From Phycisphaerae bacterium (lineage in GTDB: Bacteria > Planctomycetota > Phycisphaerae > Sedimentisphaerales > Anaerobacaceae), in contig JAUWBX010000001.1 of NCBI GenBank assembly GCA_030609625.1, forward strand, positions 1 to 34,441: DNA of 34,441 bases, written 5' to 3'. Made by a program: the position numbers and the translations under genes. Shown here piece after piece: positions 7,915 through 15,068 of this stretch. Each line of letters begins with the position of its first letter. The first letter of the stretch is position 1. The notes beneath the pieces were generated by a model that saw only the letters and a program-made list of their open reading frames with translations, was not told the origin of the DNA and did no database searches.

Positions 7915-10587
7915 ATGAAAATCATAAGAAGATTGCATAAGGAATATTTTAGGCAGAGCCTGGTGTGCATAATAGCATGTTGTTTGTTTCTCAATATGTC
8001 TCTTCCAGTTGCGCAGGCCACACCGGCCGCTGCAAACGTTGTGGCAGGCTCAGCCGCCATCGTTCAAAACGGCAACACCATCGATGTACAGATGATTTCC
8101 AGCAGGGCCGTGATCAACTGGGATAGTCTGGACACTTCTTATAACGAGACTCTCAATTTCTTGAAGGAAAGTAATTTTGCTGTGCTGAACAGAGTAATTA
8201 ATGGAGGCCTAACGCAGTTTGACGGCTCGTTGTTTGCTGAGAATGGCAGTGTGTTTATTGTTAATACTCAGGGCATTGTCTTTGGCCCTACCGCCTATAT
8301 TCGAGCCAAACAATTCGTTGGCTCCAGCCTGGATATAAGAAACACCGACTTTATGAACGGACAATACGCATTTGCCGGCGGCAACGGGGCGGTCGTCAAT
8401 CATGGTGATATTACCGCCGAGAGCGTTGCTCTCATCGGCAAGAAGGTCCTGAATGCCGGCACGATTACAAGTCCGGAAGGATATGTTGTAATGGCTGCCG
8501 GTGACAGGGTATTGCTTGGACAGCCCGGCGAAAGTGTTTTTGTTGAAGTGGACTCCGCTGGAATTCCAGAGCCGATGGATACTAAAATATCGGATGTGCC
8601 TGCTGATGTTACTAACGAAGGTTTAATCAACGCTGAAGGCGGGACGATAGTTCTTGCTGCTGGTGATACCTTTTCCATGGCTGTTGCTAATATCGGTACT
8701 CTCGCTACGGCGGCCGGGAAAGTAACGTTAAATGCTGCACGCGTCGAAAACAGGGGCACCATCAATGCAGATGCAGTCGATGGTGATGGTGGCAGTATCA
8801 GCTTGACTGCCACTGAAGAAGTTGTACTTGGTGCAGGCAGCCTGACCACGGCAAATGCCGGGGCCAACGGCGACGGCGGCAAAGTTATCGTACAGTCCGA
8901 AGGTACAGCTATCCTAAGTAAAGGCTCGCTGATTGAAGCAAAAGGTGGCAGCGAGTCAGGCAACGGCGGGTTTGTAGAAATCAGCGGCGACCACTTTGTT
9001 TTTGCCGGTGACGTTGATGCCTCGGCGGCAAATGGGAAATTCGGCACGTTACTGATTGATCCCGACAATATTGTTGTTAAAGATGGTGATGGTACAAATA
9101 CTACGGATACTCTTTATGAAGAACAGCTTGAAACCCAATTAGCTGATATTTTTCTACTGGCAGTTGAATCCATTATTATGGAAGATTTGATTGATAATGA
9201 GCTTGATGCGGACACCAGGAACGTTACCTTTCAAACGACAGGCACTGATAGCTTCATCTCTTTCCATGAAAGCGATACAATATCAACAACTACGGGTAAT
9301 ATCGTTATTGAATCTGGTGGAGGCGGCATCAATATCGGCAATCTGGAAACTGGTAAAGCTGGCGGCAGAGATAAAGTTCCTTCGGGTAAAATTATTGTTA
9401 CCACTGATAACGGAGGTGACATAATAACAAGAGACCTGCATATCAGAAGTGGATGGGGCTCTGGTGAAATTGATGTTGACGCTTCCGGCAGCCTAACAAT
9501 TGATGGCGATGTTTCGGTTGGAAAAAAGGGAGCTGCGATACTGAATGTCCCGAACGGCGCGGATGCCCAAGCCACGATACGTCTAAGTGCCGGTGAAGAT
9601 GTGGTTCTCAACGGTGACGTTGGCGCCTATTCTCACGGTAAGGAAGACTCCCTTCCAGGGGGCGTAACCACAGCCGAAGTCAGGATTTACGCAGGTACTA
9701 ATGATGAGCCTACAAGTGGGGATGTATTTATAAACGGTGATCTAACAGCGATGGCAAAAGCCTCAAAAAATGGGACATCTGAAGCGACTATAGAGGTAGA
9801 TGCATGGGGAAATATCGAATTCGGGCCAAAAGCCGCAAAGCCTTTGGCTGATGCCGACAAAGCTCACGTGGAAAGTTATGAGTCAGCTATAGACACAGAT
9901 GGTGAAGATACGGCAGAAATAATAATCAATGCCGCAGGCAACAGTGATGACGGAGACGGTAACGGAGACGACGATAACGGAGACGACGATGACGGAGATG
10001 ACGATGATGGAGACGATAATGGAGATGACGATGGAGACGGTGACGGAGATGGTGATACGACAACTACGCAGGCGGCACCGATTGGTGAAAAAGTAGAATT
10101 GGCAATTTCGGGTTGTCCGGCTCTAATGAAGTGGGCGGCTGATGAACTTGGAATTGACGAAAGGACGCTCAAGATTTGGGAGACAATTACGCTGGCCTTT
10201 GATATGGACATACAGCCGTGCAAGGCATGTGCAAGACTTAAGGATACAGCTACAATTTTACAAGATACCGAAAGGACTTATATAGCTGCTTTGGCACAAG
10301 CAGTAAATCAATTTGCTCCGGTAACCGCTCCACCATCTGAAGAGCAAATGGCATCAATTGCCGACGCAATAGCACGCCACGGCGATGATAACACATATTA
10401 TACCGCGGCCGGACAGTGGCTTGACGCTCTCGTAGAATATGTCGGAATCCTTAGCACTGGCATGGGATGGTCATTAGATGAGGCCGTGGCGTTAGTAATA
10501 GACAAGTACATTGCACCTGCAACAGAAGGTGCTGACGCGAATCTTGATGCATTCATTGCGATGCGCTTAGCAGCTCTTGCTGGTTAG
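7915..10587 (+). CDS. TpsA-family secreted exoprotein with TPS/haemagglutinin N-terminal domain and Asp/Gly-rich linker
   Basis: This is an exported passenger of 890 residues. A long signal peptide (cleavage near VAQA, residue 37 or so) is followed by a TPS secretion domain: 'NTIDVQMISSRAVINWDSL', 'FAVLNRVINGG', 'SLFAENGSVFIVNTQGIVFG'. Here the usual NPNGI motif is NTQGI (117-121). Residues about 180-660 are Gly/Asn/Val-rich repeats of the right-handed beta-helix type. Residues 678-714 are almost pure Asp/Gly/Asn, probably a flexible, calcium-binding linker. The last 175 residues form an unrecognised, mostly helical domain with Cys in 'SGCPALMKW' and 'QPCKACARLKD'. It is small for a TpsA. ATG 7915 has AGGAGAAGAGG upstream; the GTG just before it is the alternative. 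It lies directly downstream of its TpsB partner. Role is probably adhesion or surface attachment; the substrate is unknown. Confidence 0.88.
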   Translation: MKIIRRLHKEYFRQSLVCIIACCLFLNMSLPVAQATPAAANVVAGSAAIVQNGNTIDVQMISSRAVINWDSLDTSYNETLNFLKESNFAVLNRVINGGLTQFDGSLFAENGSVFIVNTQGIVFGPTAYIRAKQFVGSSLDIRNTDFMNGQYAFAGGNGAVVNHGDITAESVALIGKKVLNAGTITSPEGYVVMAAGDRVLLGQPGESVFVEVDSAGIPEPMDTKISDVPADVTNEGLINAEGGTIVLAAGDTFSMAVANIGTLATAAGKVTLNAARVENRGTINADAVDGDGGSISLTATEEVVLGAGSLTTANAGANGDGGKVIVQSEGTAILSKGSLIEAKGGSESGNGGFVEISGDHFVFAGDVDASAANGKFGTLLIDPDNIVVKDGDGTNTTDTLYEEQLETQLADIFLLAVESIIMEDLIDNELDADTRNVTFQTTGTDSFISFHESDTISTTTGNIVIESGGGGINIGNLETGKAGGRDKVPSGKIIVTTDNGGDIITRDLHIRSGWGSGEIDVDASGSLTIDGDVSVGKKGAAILNVPNGADAQATIRLSAGEDVVLNGDVGAYSHGKEDSLPGGVTTAEVRIYAGTNDEPTSGDVFINGDLTAMAKASKNGTSEATIEVDAWGNIEFGPKAAKPLADADKAHVESYESAIDTDGEDTAEIIINAAGNSDDGDGNGDDDNGDDDDGDDDDGDDNGDDDGDGDGDGDTTTTQAAPIGEKVELAISGCPALMKWAADELGIDERTLKIWETITLAFDMDIQPCKACARLKDTATILQDTERTYIAALAQAVNQFAPVTAPPSEEQMASIADAIARHGDDNTYYTAAGQWLDALVEYVGILSTGMGWSLDEAVALVIDKYIAPATEGADANLDAFIAMRLAALAG
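9946..10056 (+). repeat. Asp/Gly/Asn-coding tandem microrepeat inside the TpsA gene
   Basis: About 110 bp of imperfect 6- to 9-bp units of the GGAGACGAC/GATGACGGA type encode an uninterrupted Asp/Gly/Asn tract. It separates the beta-helix from the C-terminal domain. Unit number is likely to vary by slippage without breaking the frame. Confidence 0.8.
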
Positions 10588-10733
10588 TATGACAATGTCC
10601 GTCTATACCTGTCGTACACGGGGACGAAAATATTGCAATCGATGCTTTACCGATACAGTTGGCAACGGGCAGTAAAAATCCTCATCAAGTAGTCTTGAGA
10701 CATAATCACTTAAAAACAAAGATGTTGGGCAAT

Positions 10734-10769
10734 AAAAAAACCTCGTTGCCTGCGATTGACAACAAGGTT
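10734..10769 (-). terminator. Rho-independent terminator, probably the original terminator of tRNA-Val
   Basis: Read on the minus strand, a 10-bp stem (AACCTTGTTG with CAACGAGGTT, one G-U pair) closes an 11-base loop and is followed by seven T. It begins 8 bases after the 3' end of the tRNA fragment at 10777-10823. This is where a tRNA terminator would sit if the island had separated the tRNA from its downstream sequence. Confidence 0.7.
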
Positions 10770-10776
10770 GTGAAAC

Positions 10777-10823
10777 TGGGCGGTACTGGACTTGAACCAG
10801 TGACCTCCTGCGTGTCGAGCAGG
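10777..10823 (-). repeat. Distal attachment site: 47-bp copy of the 3' part of tRNA-Val
   Basis: These 47 bases are identical to 29899-29945 and in the same orientation. They cover the tRNA from the anticodon stem through the TpsiC arm, acceptor 3' strand and discriminator base. Beyond 10823 the sequence diverges, so the D arm and 5' acceptor strand are missing and this is not a functional tRNA. A tyrosine recombinase integrating into a tRNA 3' half leaves exactly this arrangement. Confidence 0.88.
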
Positions 10824-11013
10824 GACCGGGGTTTTCTAACACCTTGCCAATAAAGAGCTTACTACAGGCCACATAAGGACTTAGACACTGTTTTCGAACT
10901 GGCTTGAAACTGGTTCCAGACCTGTTTTAGAACTAAAACTGCCACAAAATTGCCACAAAATTGGCTATCCTATGAGCGCGATGTGTTTGGACTCGTCCCT
11001 TGCTTGCGAGTGC

Positions 11014-11043
11014 TTGAGTCTGTTGGAAACAATTTGGTATGAT
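11014..11043 (+). promoter_or_regulatory. Candidate sigma-70 promoter upstream of the DUF488 pseudogene
   Basis: TTGAGT (11014-11019) and TATGAT (11038-11043) are separated by 18 bases, about 20 bases before the DUF488 ATG. The -10 element matches 5 of 6 consensus positions and the -35 element 4 of 6. Confidence 0.35.
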
Positions 11044-11063
11044 TATCTTATATAGGTACTGCC

Positions 11064-11426
11064 ATGGTAAAAACAAAACACTTGTACGACCCGGTTGAAG
11101 AATTGGATGGTAACCGAATATTAGTTACCCGTTATTGGCCTCGTGGCGTTTCGAGGGAGCGTCTATCCATAACGGATTGGCTGTGGAATTTGGCACCAAG
11201 CGACGAACTCGTTCGTGGTTGGAAGAAGCAGAGGATCTCGTGAGAGAAGTACATGCTCCGCTACCACGAAGAAATGCGCGGTCAGCTCGAGGCAATCAGA
11301 GATTTGGCAAAGAGAGCTAAAAGTGACACAATAACCCTGTTCTGCTACGAGTACGAAGACAACCCATATTGCCATAGGCATTTGCTGAAGAGATTAATCG
11401 AAAACGAAGAACGAAACGTAGAGTAA
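11064..11426 (+). pseudogene. DUF488 family protein, interrupted by an in-frame TGA
   Basis: A 120-codon frame starts at ATG 11064 (MVKTKHLYDPVEELDGNRIL) and ends at TAA 11424-11426. It carries the DUF488 hallmarks: 'RYWPRGVSRERLS', 'DWLWNLAPSDELV' and the C-terminal 'CYEYEDNPYCHRHLL'. A TGA at 11241-11243 (codon 60) interrupts it in 'RIS*EKYMLRYHEEM'. Family members usually have Trp there, so TGG to TGA is the simplest explanation. Apart from this one codon the frame is intact over its whole expected length. DUF488 proteins are small and of poorly defined function. Because TGG is used freely for Trp and TGA ends other genes here, recoding is unlikely. It is the first gene inside the left end of the island. 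Confidence 0.75.
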
Positions 11427-11690
11427 ATACCTTCGGATTGGGTTATCATTTACCGAATTATACTTGAGGATGCCCTCTAATCCACAATGGTACAGTTGTT
11501 GGGGGTCAGGCCACCAACGCTCTTGGTCAAGCATTTTTTGGTAGTTGGTATTAAGTGAGTGTGAGTTAAGCGCTAAACGACCTGGAGGGTACTTTGCGCT
11601 TGATTCAATCAGAGGGCCAGGTTTTTCCAAAGTCGAAGCAAGGGAACGAATACCCACGGCTTTGTCATCAACTATTGTCGCGTATAAGGC
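11394..11690 (-). pseudogene. Unrecognised protein fragment
   Basis: The minus strand is open from just after a TAG (11691-11693) to 11394. It has protein-like composition, for example 'ALYATIVDDKAVGIRSLAST', 'GRLALNSHSLNTNY' and 'ERWWPDPQQLYHCGLEGI'. No ATG begins it (first start is GTG 11657), the same frame continues upstream of the stop, and its end runs into the converging DUF488 frame. I do not recognise the family. It could be a remnant of a larger gene in the decayed left end of the island, or chance coding. Confidence 0.25.
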
Positions 11691-11864
11691 CTAGAACAGG
11701 TGGAAATCAAGCCTGATATGAAATTAGAGTTGTCTTGTGGTTCTTTACTATCTCAAAACAGGGTTTTTCGAGTGTCAGAACCAGGGATTGTATGGCCAGT
11801 TACAGACCCGATAATAACGATAAATATACTAAGAGCTTCTAACAACATGAATGCTTGCTCTTAT

Positions 11865-11947
11865 TGTCGTGCTGAGCAAAGCGAAGCCTCTGGCATTAGA
11901 AAAGGATTAGAGATTCTTCGCTACACTACGTTCCGCTCAGAATGACA
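11865..11947. repeat. REP-like imperfect inverted repeat
   Basis: TGTCGTGCTGAGCAAAGCG at the left and CGTTCCGCTCAGAATGACA at the right are imperfect reverse complements about 40 bases apart. The core CTGAGC...GCTCAG is characteristic of dispersed intergenic palindromes in environmental bacterial genomes. It lies in a stretch (11691-12029) where I see no gene. Confidence 0.5.
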
Positions 11948-12029
11948 TCCAGCCAATTTCTTTAGAGGCTCTAAGCTGGATAGAGCATTTGGCGTACAGC
12001 TATGGAAAAAGTTAAATCGGAGATATCAA

Positions 12030-12137
12030 GTGAAAAAGGGTTCCAGCAGTTTCCAATCTTGTAGAAATGTTTTTCTATGTACTTTAGCATTCTATTTGCT
12101 CTGCATGACAGGATGCAATGGTCCGGTCATATCATGA
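12030..12137 (+). CDS. Possible small lipoprotein (35 aa)
   Basis: GTG 12030 has GGAG about 8 bases upstream and opens a 35-residue peptide. It has an N-terminal Lys-Lys, a hydrophobic run (NVFLCTLAFYLLCMTGC) and a lipobox ending MTGC, leaving only NGPVIS after the cysteine. This is entericidin-like in design but matches no family I know. It lies in a run of small frames ahead of the Wzz gene. A longer protein truncated by decay is equally possible. Confidence 0.3.
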   Translation: MKKGSSSFQSCRNVFLCTLAFYLLCMTGCNGPVIS

Positions 12138-12156
12138 ACACAAAAAGAGACTTAAA

Positions 12157-12339
12157 ATGTATTTTAGAGTTGGAACTGTAGTTGTTCTTTTGCTCCTCTG
12201 ACTTGGATTATTTCTTGAAGAGTGTGTCACTATCGAAAACGGCCTAATAATCCGCAGAGGTAAATTCTATCACGTTGTCCCTGAAGATGAATATTTTAAG
12301 TTAATAGGAAAGCGGGAACGGGGGAACAAAAATGAGTAA
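12157..12339 (+). pseudogene. Small membrane-anchored ORF, interrupted by an in-frame TGA
   Basis: The 60-codon frame starts MYFRVGTVVVLLLL, meets TGA at 12199-12201, and continues LGLFLEECVTIENGLIIRRG to TAA 12337-12339. Reading the TGA as Trp gives a single membrane helix followed by a short charged tail, a plausible small membrane protein. The last 8 bases overlap the next small frame (ATGAGTAA), a sign of former translational coupling. No family recognised. Confidence 0.35.
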
Positions 12340-12421
12340 TGTTAGATATGTACGGTGTTATGTCCAAAAACCCAAGGGTGTACACAAAGTATATGCCCGA
12401 TTTTTTGAAAATCCCGCTTAG
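12332..12421 (+). CDS. Possible short peptide overlapping the preceding ORF (29 aa)
   Basis: ATG 12332 overlaps the stop of the preceding frame and encodes MSNVRYVRCYVQKPKGVHKV plus nine more residues to TAG 12419-12421. It is very basic. There is no recognisable domain; it may be the start of a degraded gene. Confidence 0.2.
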   Translation: MSNVRYVRCYVQKPKGVHKVYARFFENPA

Positions 12422-12453
12422 ATTTCTAAGAAAAAAAAGCTTGATTATTGATA

Positions 12454-12462
12454 GGGGGGGGG
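12454..12462 (+). repeat. G9 homopolymer upstream of the Wzz-like gene
   Basis: Nine consecutive G occur about 135 bp before the Wzz start, with an eight-A run about 15 bases earlier. Such tracts are slippage-prone. No recognised reading frame depends on this one, so any effect would be on transcription spacing. Confidence 0.6.
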
Positions 12463-12597
12463 TACTATTTGAATCTGAATTATTAGGTAATAAAGCGCTC
12501 CGAGAAATAACGTGGCAAAACAACACGAATAATGCGTTTTTGTGTATGGCTTTGGGGATTTGTGGATTCTCTTAAACTCTGGCAGGAGGCCAATAAT

Positions 12598-13833
12598 ATG
12601 GCAGGTTCAGAAAATGACAGTCCAATCAAGCAAGCTACTGGTAACGATGTTCACGAAGAAGCAAACATCTACGAAGATGAGATAAATCTGATAGATTATT
12701 TGTTAGTTCTCTGGAAGCGGAGATACTTCATTGTGCTTGGCTCAGTTTTGCCAGCGTTGATAGTCGGGTTGGTTTTTTTCTTTTCGCCAAGAAATTATGA
12801 AGTTACTTATGTCTATGATGTAAGAGATGATGTAAGAGATGATGTAAGCAATTGGAATCTTAACGAAAAGAATTACAATATCCTCATCAACAGATTCTAC
12901 AGTGAAGAAAATTTAAATAAGATTATAAATGTACTACGAGAAAATGGTCTCAATGGATATGCTAAACTAATACGCAATGCTGGAAATAGTCTTGATGTTT
13001 TGAAGAAGTTATTAAAGTTTGAAGCAGTGCCTTCCTATACCGACCTTTCCGAGGCAAAAGTAACGGATCCTGAACAATTAGAGCAAATCCAAAAACTAAA
13101 AGCTCAACTACTAAATATGACTATAGCTGGTGAACCGAAAGAAGATCTTCTCAAGATAGCTTCTGTAATAAGGAGCAATCTTGAAAATGTGATTCCTACA
13201 TATATGATTCAAGAGCAGTTGTCTGCTAATATACGAACAGACAAAACTATGAGGGCCGATATTGAAAGTAACAGATTTAGTTTGGAGCTTACATTTAAAA
13301 AAAATAAATCTACTTTAGAAAAACTTAAGAGCATAAAAACCCAAACTCCAGATAAAATCGAAAGTGATATCATACTACAGTTTGATGTGGGTGGCAGAAG
13401 TGAGTATTTGCCTATTGAGTACCAAATACAAGCTGCTGAATCGAAAATAATACAACTTGAGGAAACTATTAAGGAAAATGAGGAGAAGTACAAGTATTAT
13501 AAGAATTTACTTGACCTAAACGAAAAGCTTTTCGCTGAGGTGAAAAATAAGGCGTTATCAGACTATACCATACAACAATTCCGTTTATTTCTGCTTGAAT
13601 CAGTGAAAGAAGTTGAGAAGGAGGAATTGAAGGATTATTTAAGCTCGTATACTAAAAGAATTGAGAACCGGATAGCCGCAAGTGTTCCTGTTACAGAAAA
13701 TCCGGGCACCTATGCTGTTTCAAAAGGAACAACCAAGAAGAGTACTATTGTGTTTGCGGTAGCATTAATGATGTCAGTATTTGTGGCTTTCCTGTTAGAA
13801 GGCCTTAAAAAAAGCCAAGCTCAGACTTCATAG
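12598..13833 (+). CDS. Wzz-like polysaccharide chain-length determinant (polysaccharide co-polymerase)
   Basis: This 411-residue inner-membrane protein probably sets the length of the polymer made by the Wzy-like polymerase. An acidic N-terminal tail (to about 42) contains 'INLIDYLLVLWKRR', typical of the Wzz entry segment. A first membrane helix (43-63) is followed by a large periplasmic region with coiled-coil character ('IQAAESKIIQLEETIKENEE'). A second helix near the C-terminus (about 384-405, 'STIVFAVALMMSVFVAFLLE') precedes a short basic tail. A 15-bp duplication encodes the repeat 'DVRDDVRDDVS' after the first helix. No cytoplasmic tyrosine kinase domain is attached. ATG 12598 has a perfect AGGAGG; the in-frame ATG at 12532 lacks a ribosome site. 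It is AT-rich compared with the FN3 and LamG genes downstream. Confidence 0.85.
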   Translation: MAGSENDSPIKQATGNDVHEEANIYEDEINLIDYLLVLWKRRYFIVLGSVLPALIVGLVFFFSPRNYEVTYVYDVRDDVRDDVSNWNLNEKNYNILINRFYSEENLNKIINVLRENGLNGYAKLIRNAGNSLDVLKKLLKFEAVPSYTDLSEAKVTDPEQLEQIQKLKAQLLNMTIAGEPKEDLLKIASVIRSNLENVIPTYMIQEQLSANIRTDKTMRADIESNRFSLELTFKKNKSTLEKLKSIKTQTPDKIESDIILQFDVGGRSEYLPIEYQIQAAESKIIQLEETIKENEEKYKYYKNLLDLNEKLFAEVKNKALSDYTIQQFRLFLLESVKEVEKEELKDYLSSYTKRIENRIAASVPVTENPGTYAVSKGTTKKSTIVFAVALMMSVFVAFLLEGLKKSQAQTS

Positions 13834-13901
13834 AAGCTGTTCTTTGGCTAAACAAATAAAAATGTCAACGTAATCAGCGGTTAGCTGCAACCCACAGGCC
13901 T

Positions 13902-13923
13902 GCCCTGAGCGCAGCCGAAGGGG
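13902..13923. repeat. Short palindromic intergenic repeat
   Basis: The motif CCCTGAGCGCAGCCGAAGGG, with flanking G and G, forms an imperfect hairpin. It resembles dispersed 'CCTGAGCxxAGxCGAAGG' elements common in bacterial intergenic DNA. It lies in the spacer before the toxin-antitoxin pair. Confidence 0.4.
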
Positions 13924-13998
13924 ACGGAGTCTAAGAAGATTGACCGATGATTATTCCACTATGAACTAACATTCGCGTAATCTGCGGTTTGAGTAATA

Positions 13999-14304
13999 AT
14001 GACATCCAGAGAAGAAGCTATAAAGCAACTGATTAAAGAACAGCTTCGTAAAGCTGCTTTCGGACTGAAGGGCTATAAAGTCTTTCTTTTCGGCTCGAGG
14101 GCTGCGGGAACGGCTAAATGCCGTTCAGATTTTGATGTTGGTGTTTATGGGAAACGCCCAATTCCTTTGAAAACATTTTACACCATTGAAGATTTGCTTG
14201 AGAGTATTGAAACTCTTTACTCTATAGAGTTAGTCGATCTAAACCGTGTAAGCCTGTCGTTTAGAAAAGAGGCAATGAAAACAGCGGAGATTATTTATGA
14301 ATAG
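13999..14304 (+). CDS. mntA: MNT-type minimal nucleotidyltransferase (antitoxin of a MNT-HEPN module)
   Basis: This 101-residue protein has the complete minimal nucleotidyltransferase signature GSx10DxD: Gly32-Ser33, then Asp44 and Asp46 in 'GSRAAGTAKCRSDFDVGV'. In characterised MNT-HEPN pairs this protein neutralises the HEPN ribonuclease by AMPylating its active-site Tyr. The gene overlaps the HEPN gene by 8 bp, so they are translationally coupled. Start ATG 13999 directly precedes the typical helical N-terminus. The pair is probably a stabilising or defence cassette in the island; function is assigned by family, not tested here. Confidence 0.88.
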   Translation: MTSREEAIKQLIKEQLRKAAFGLKGYKVFLFGSRAAGTAKCRSDFDVGVYGKRPIPLKTFYTIEDLLESIETLYSIELVDLNRVSLSFRKEAMKTAEIIYE

Positions 14305-14692
14305 CAAAATCATTTTCGATGACTTTGAGAAAGCATTAAAGAATTTTGAAGTTGCCCTGTCAACCCCTACAGACAGTGACCTTGTGCGGGCAGGTTGCAT
14401 ACAATATTTCGAGTTCTGTTTTGAATTGGCATGGAAAAGTATTAAAGTTTTTGGCAGCGAGCTTGGATTGGAAAATTGCAATTCTCCGAAAGGTTGTTTG
14501 AAGCAGGCTTTTGCTAACGGTTGGATTGATAATGAATTGGTATGGCTTGAGATGCTGTCTGCGAGGAATCGCATGTCGCATACCTATAGCGCTTCGGATG
14601 CACTGACTATTTATGATTCTCTCACTGGATTCTTGCCAGCGATGCGAAATCTCTTTGAGTCCATCAGTGCAGAACAAAATAAACTTGAATAA
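14297..14692 (+). CDS. hepT: HEPN-domain ribonuclease toxin of a MNT-HEPN module
   Basis: A 131-residue all-helical HEPN protein of the HI0074/HepT type. The catalytic motif Rx4HxY is intact: Arg90, His95, Tyr97 in 'SARNRMSHTYS'. In characterised relatives Arg and His cut RNA and the Tyr is the AMPylation target of the MNT partner. 'FELAWKSIKVFGSELGLE' is the usual substrate-binding-like helix. Length is normal. It overlaps the nucleotidyltransferase gene by 8 bp. Intact motifs in both partners suggest an active module. Confidence 0.88.
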   Translation: MNSKIIFDDFEKALKNFEVALSTPTDSDLVRAGCIQYFEFCFELAWKSIKVFGSELGLENCNSPKGCLKQAFANGWIDNELVWLEMLSARNRMSHTYSASDALTIYDSLTGFLPAMRNLFESISAEQNKLE

Positions 14693-14739
14693 TCACTAAA
14701 AGCCTCCAACAAAATGAAATAGCCTGAAAAGATTCGCTT

Positions 14740-14772
14740 AAAATCTGCGAAATCTGTGTAATCCGTGGTTAA
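14740..14772 (+). repeat. Degenerate 'AATCTGCG/AATCCGTGG' intergenic repeat
   Basis: The stretch is a run of near-copies of a 9- to 11-base unit (AAATCTGCG, AAATCTGTGT, AATCCGTGG). Related copies occur at about 13871 (GTAATCAGCGG) and 13977 (GTAATCTGCGG). It fills the spacer downstream of the HEPN gene. Confidence 0.5.
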
Positions 14773-14827
14773 GAACAAGTATGCCAAGATTTCCTACAAA
14801 GGAAGATTACATTATGATATTGCAACT

Positions 14828-14846
14828 TTACAATGTGGCATTGTAA
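14828..14846. promoter_or_regulatory. Palindrome TTACAATGTGGCATTGTAA, possible operator
   Basis: A perfect 8-bp inverted repeat with a 3-base centre lies between the toxin-antitoxin pair and the 21-bp repeat array. The short loop and symmetry fit a dimeric repressor site better than a terminator, as no T-run follows. No regulator is identified. Confidence 0.3.
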
Positions 14847-14879
14847 GTTTGTATCGTACTAATGTAGGCTTGCATCAAG

Positions 14880-15068
14880 GCGTTGCCAAGAGTAAATGAG
14901 GCATTTCCAGTTAAGAATAAGGCGTTGCCAAGAAGGAATGAAACGTTTCCAGTTGAAAATAGGACATTTACAACTGAGAACGAGGCGATTTTAACTGAAA
15001 ATGAGACGTTTCCAGTTGGAAATGATGCGTTTCTAATTGGAAATAAGACGTTTGGGTTAAAAAAAGGC
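14880..15068 (+). repeat. Nine-unit 21-bp minisatellite
   Basis: Nine consecutive units of exactly 21 bp run from 14880 to 15068, with a consensus near RCGTTTCCAGTTGAAAATGA plus G. Units diverge by several bases, but the period never slips. There are no spacers, so it is not a CRISPR array. One plus-strand frame is open throughout and reads the array as seven-residue units. Confidence 0.85.

Noticed and set aside
8400..9068. Long minus-strand frame inside the TpsA gene (Pro/Ser-rich)
   Set aside because: It is the antisense of Gly/Asn/Ala-rich beta-helix coding; composition and lack of a start signal point to chance.
10588..10733. Small gene or terminator directly after TpsA
   Set aside because: Only weak, imperfect stems and no frame with a ribosome site were found.
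10777..10823. A second tRNA-Val gene
   Set aside because: Only the 3' part is present; the D arm and 5' acceptor strand are missing, so it is an attachment-site copy.
11064..12339. TGA read as Trp or selenocysteine
   Set aside because: Several intact genes here end in TGA, TGG is used freely for Trp, and no selenocysteine-type hairpin or Cys-aligned position was seen; simple nonsense changes fit better.
14880..15068. CRISPR array
   Set aside because: The 21-bp units are directly adjacent, diverged and without spacers, and no Cas gene is in the window.
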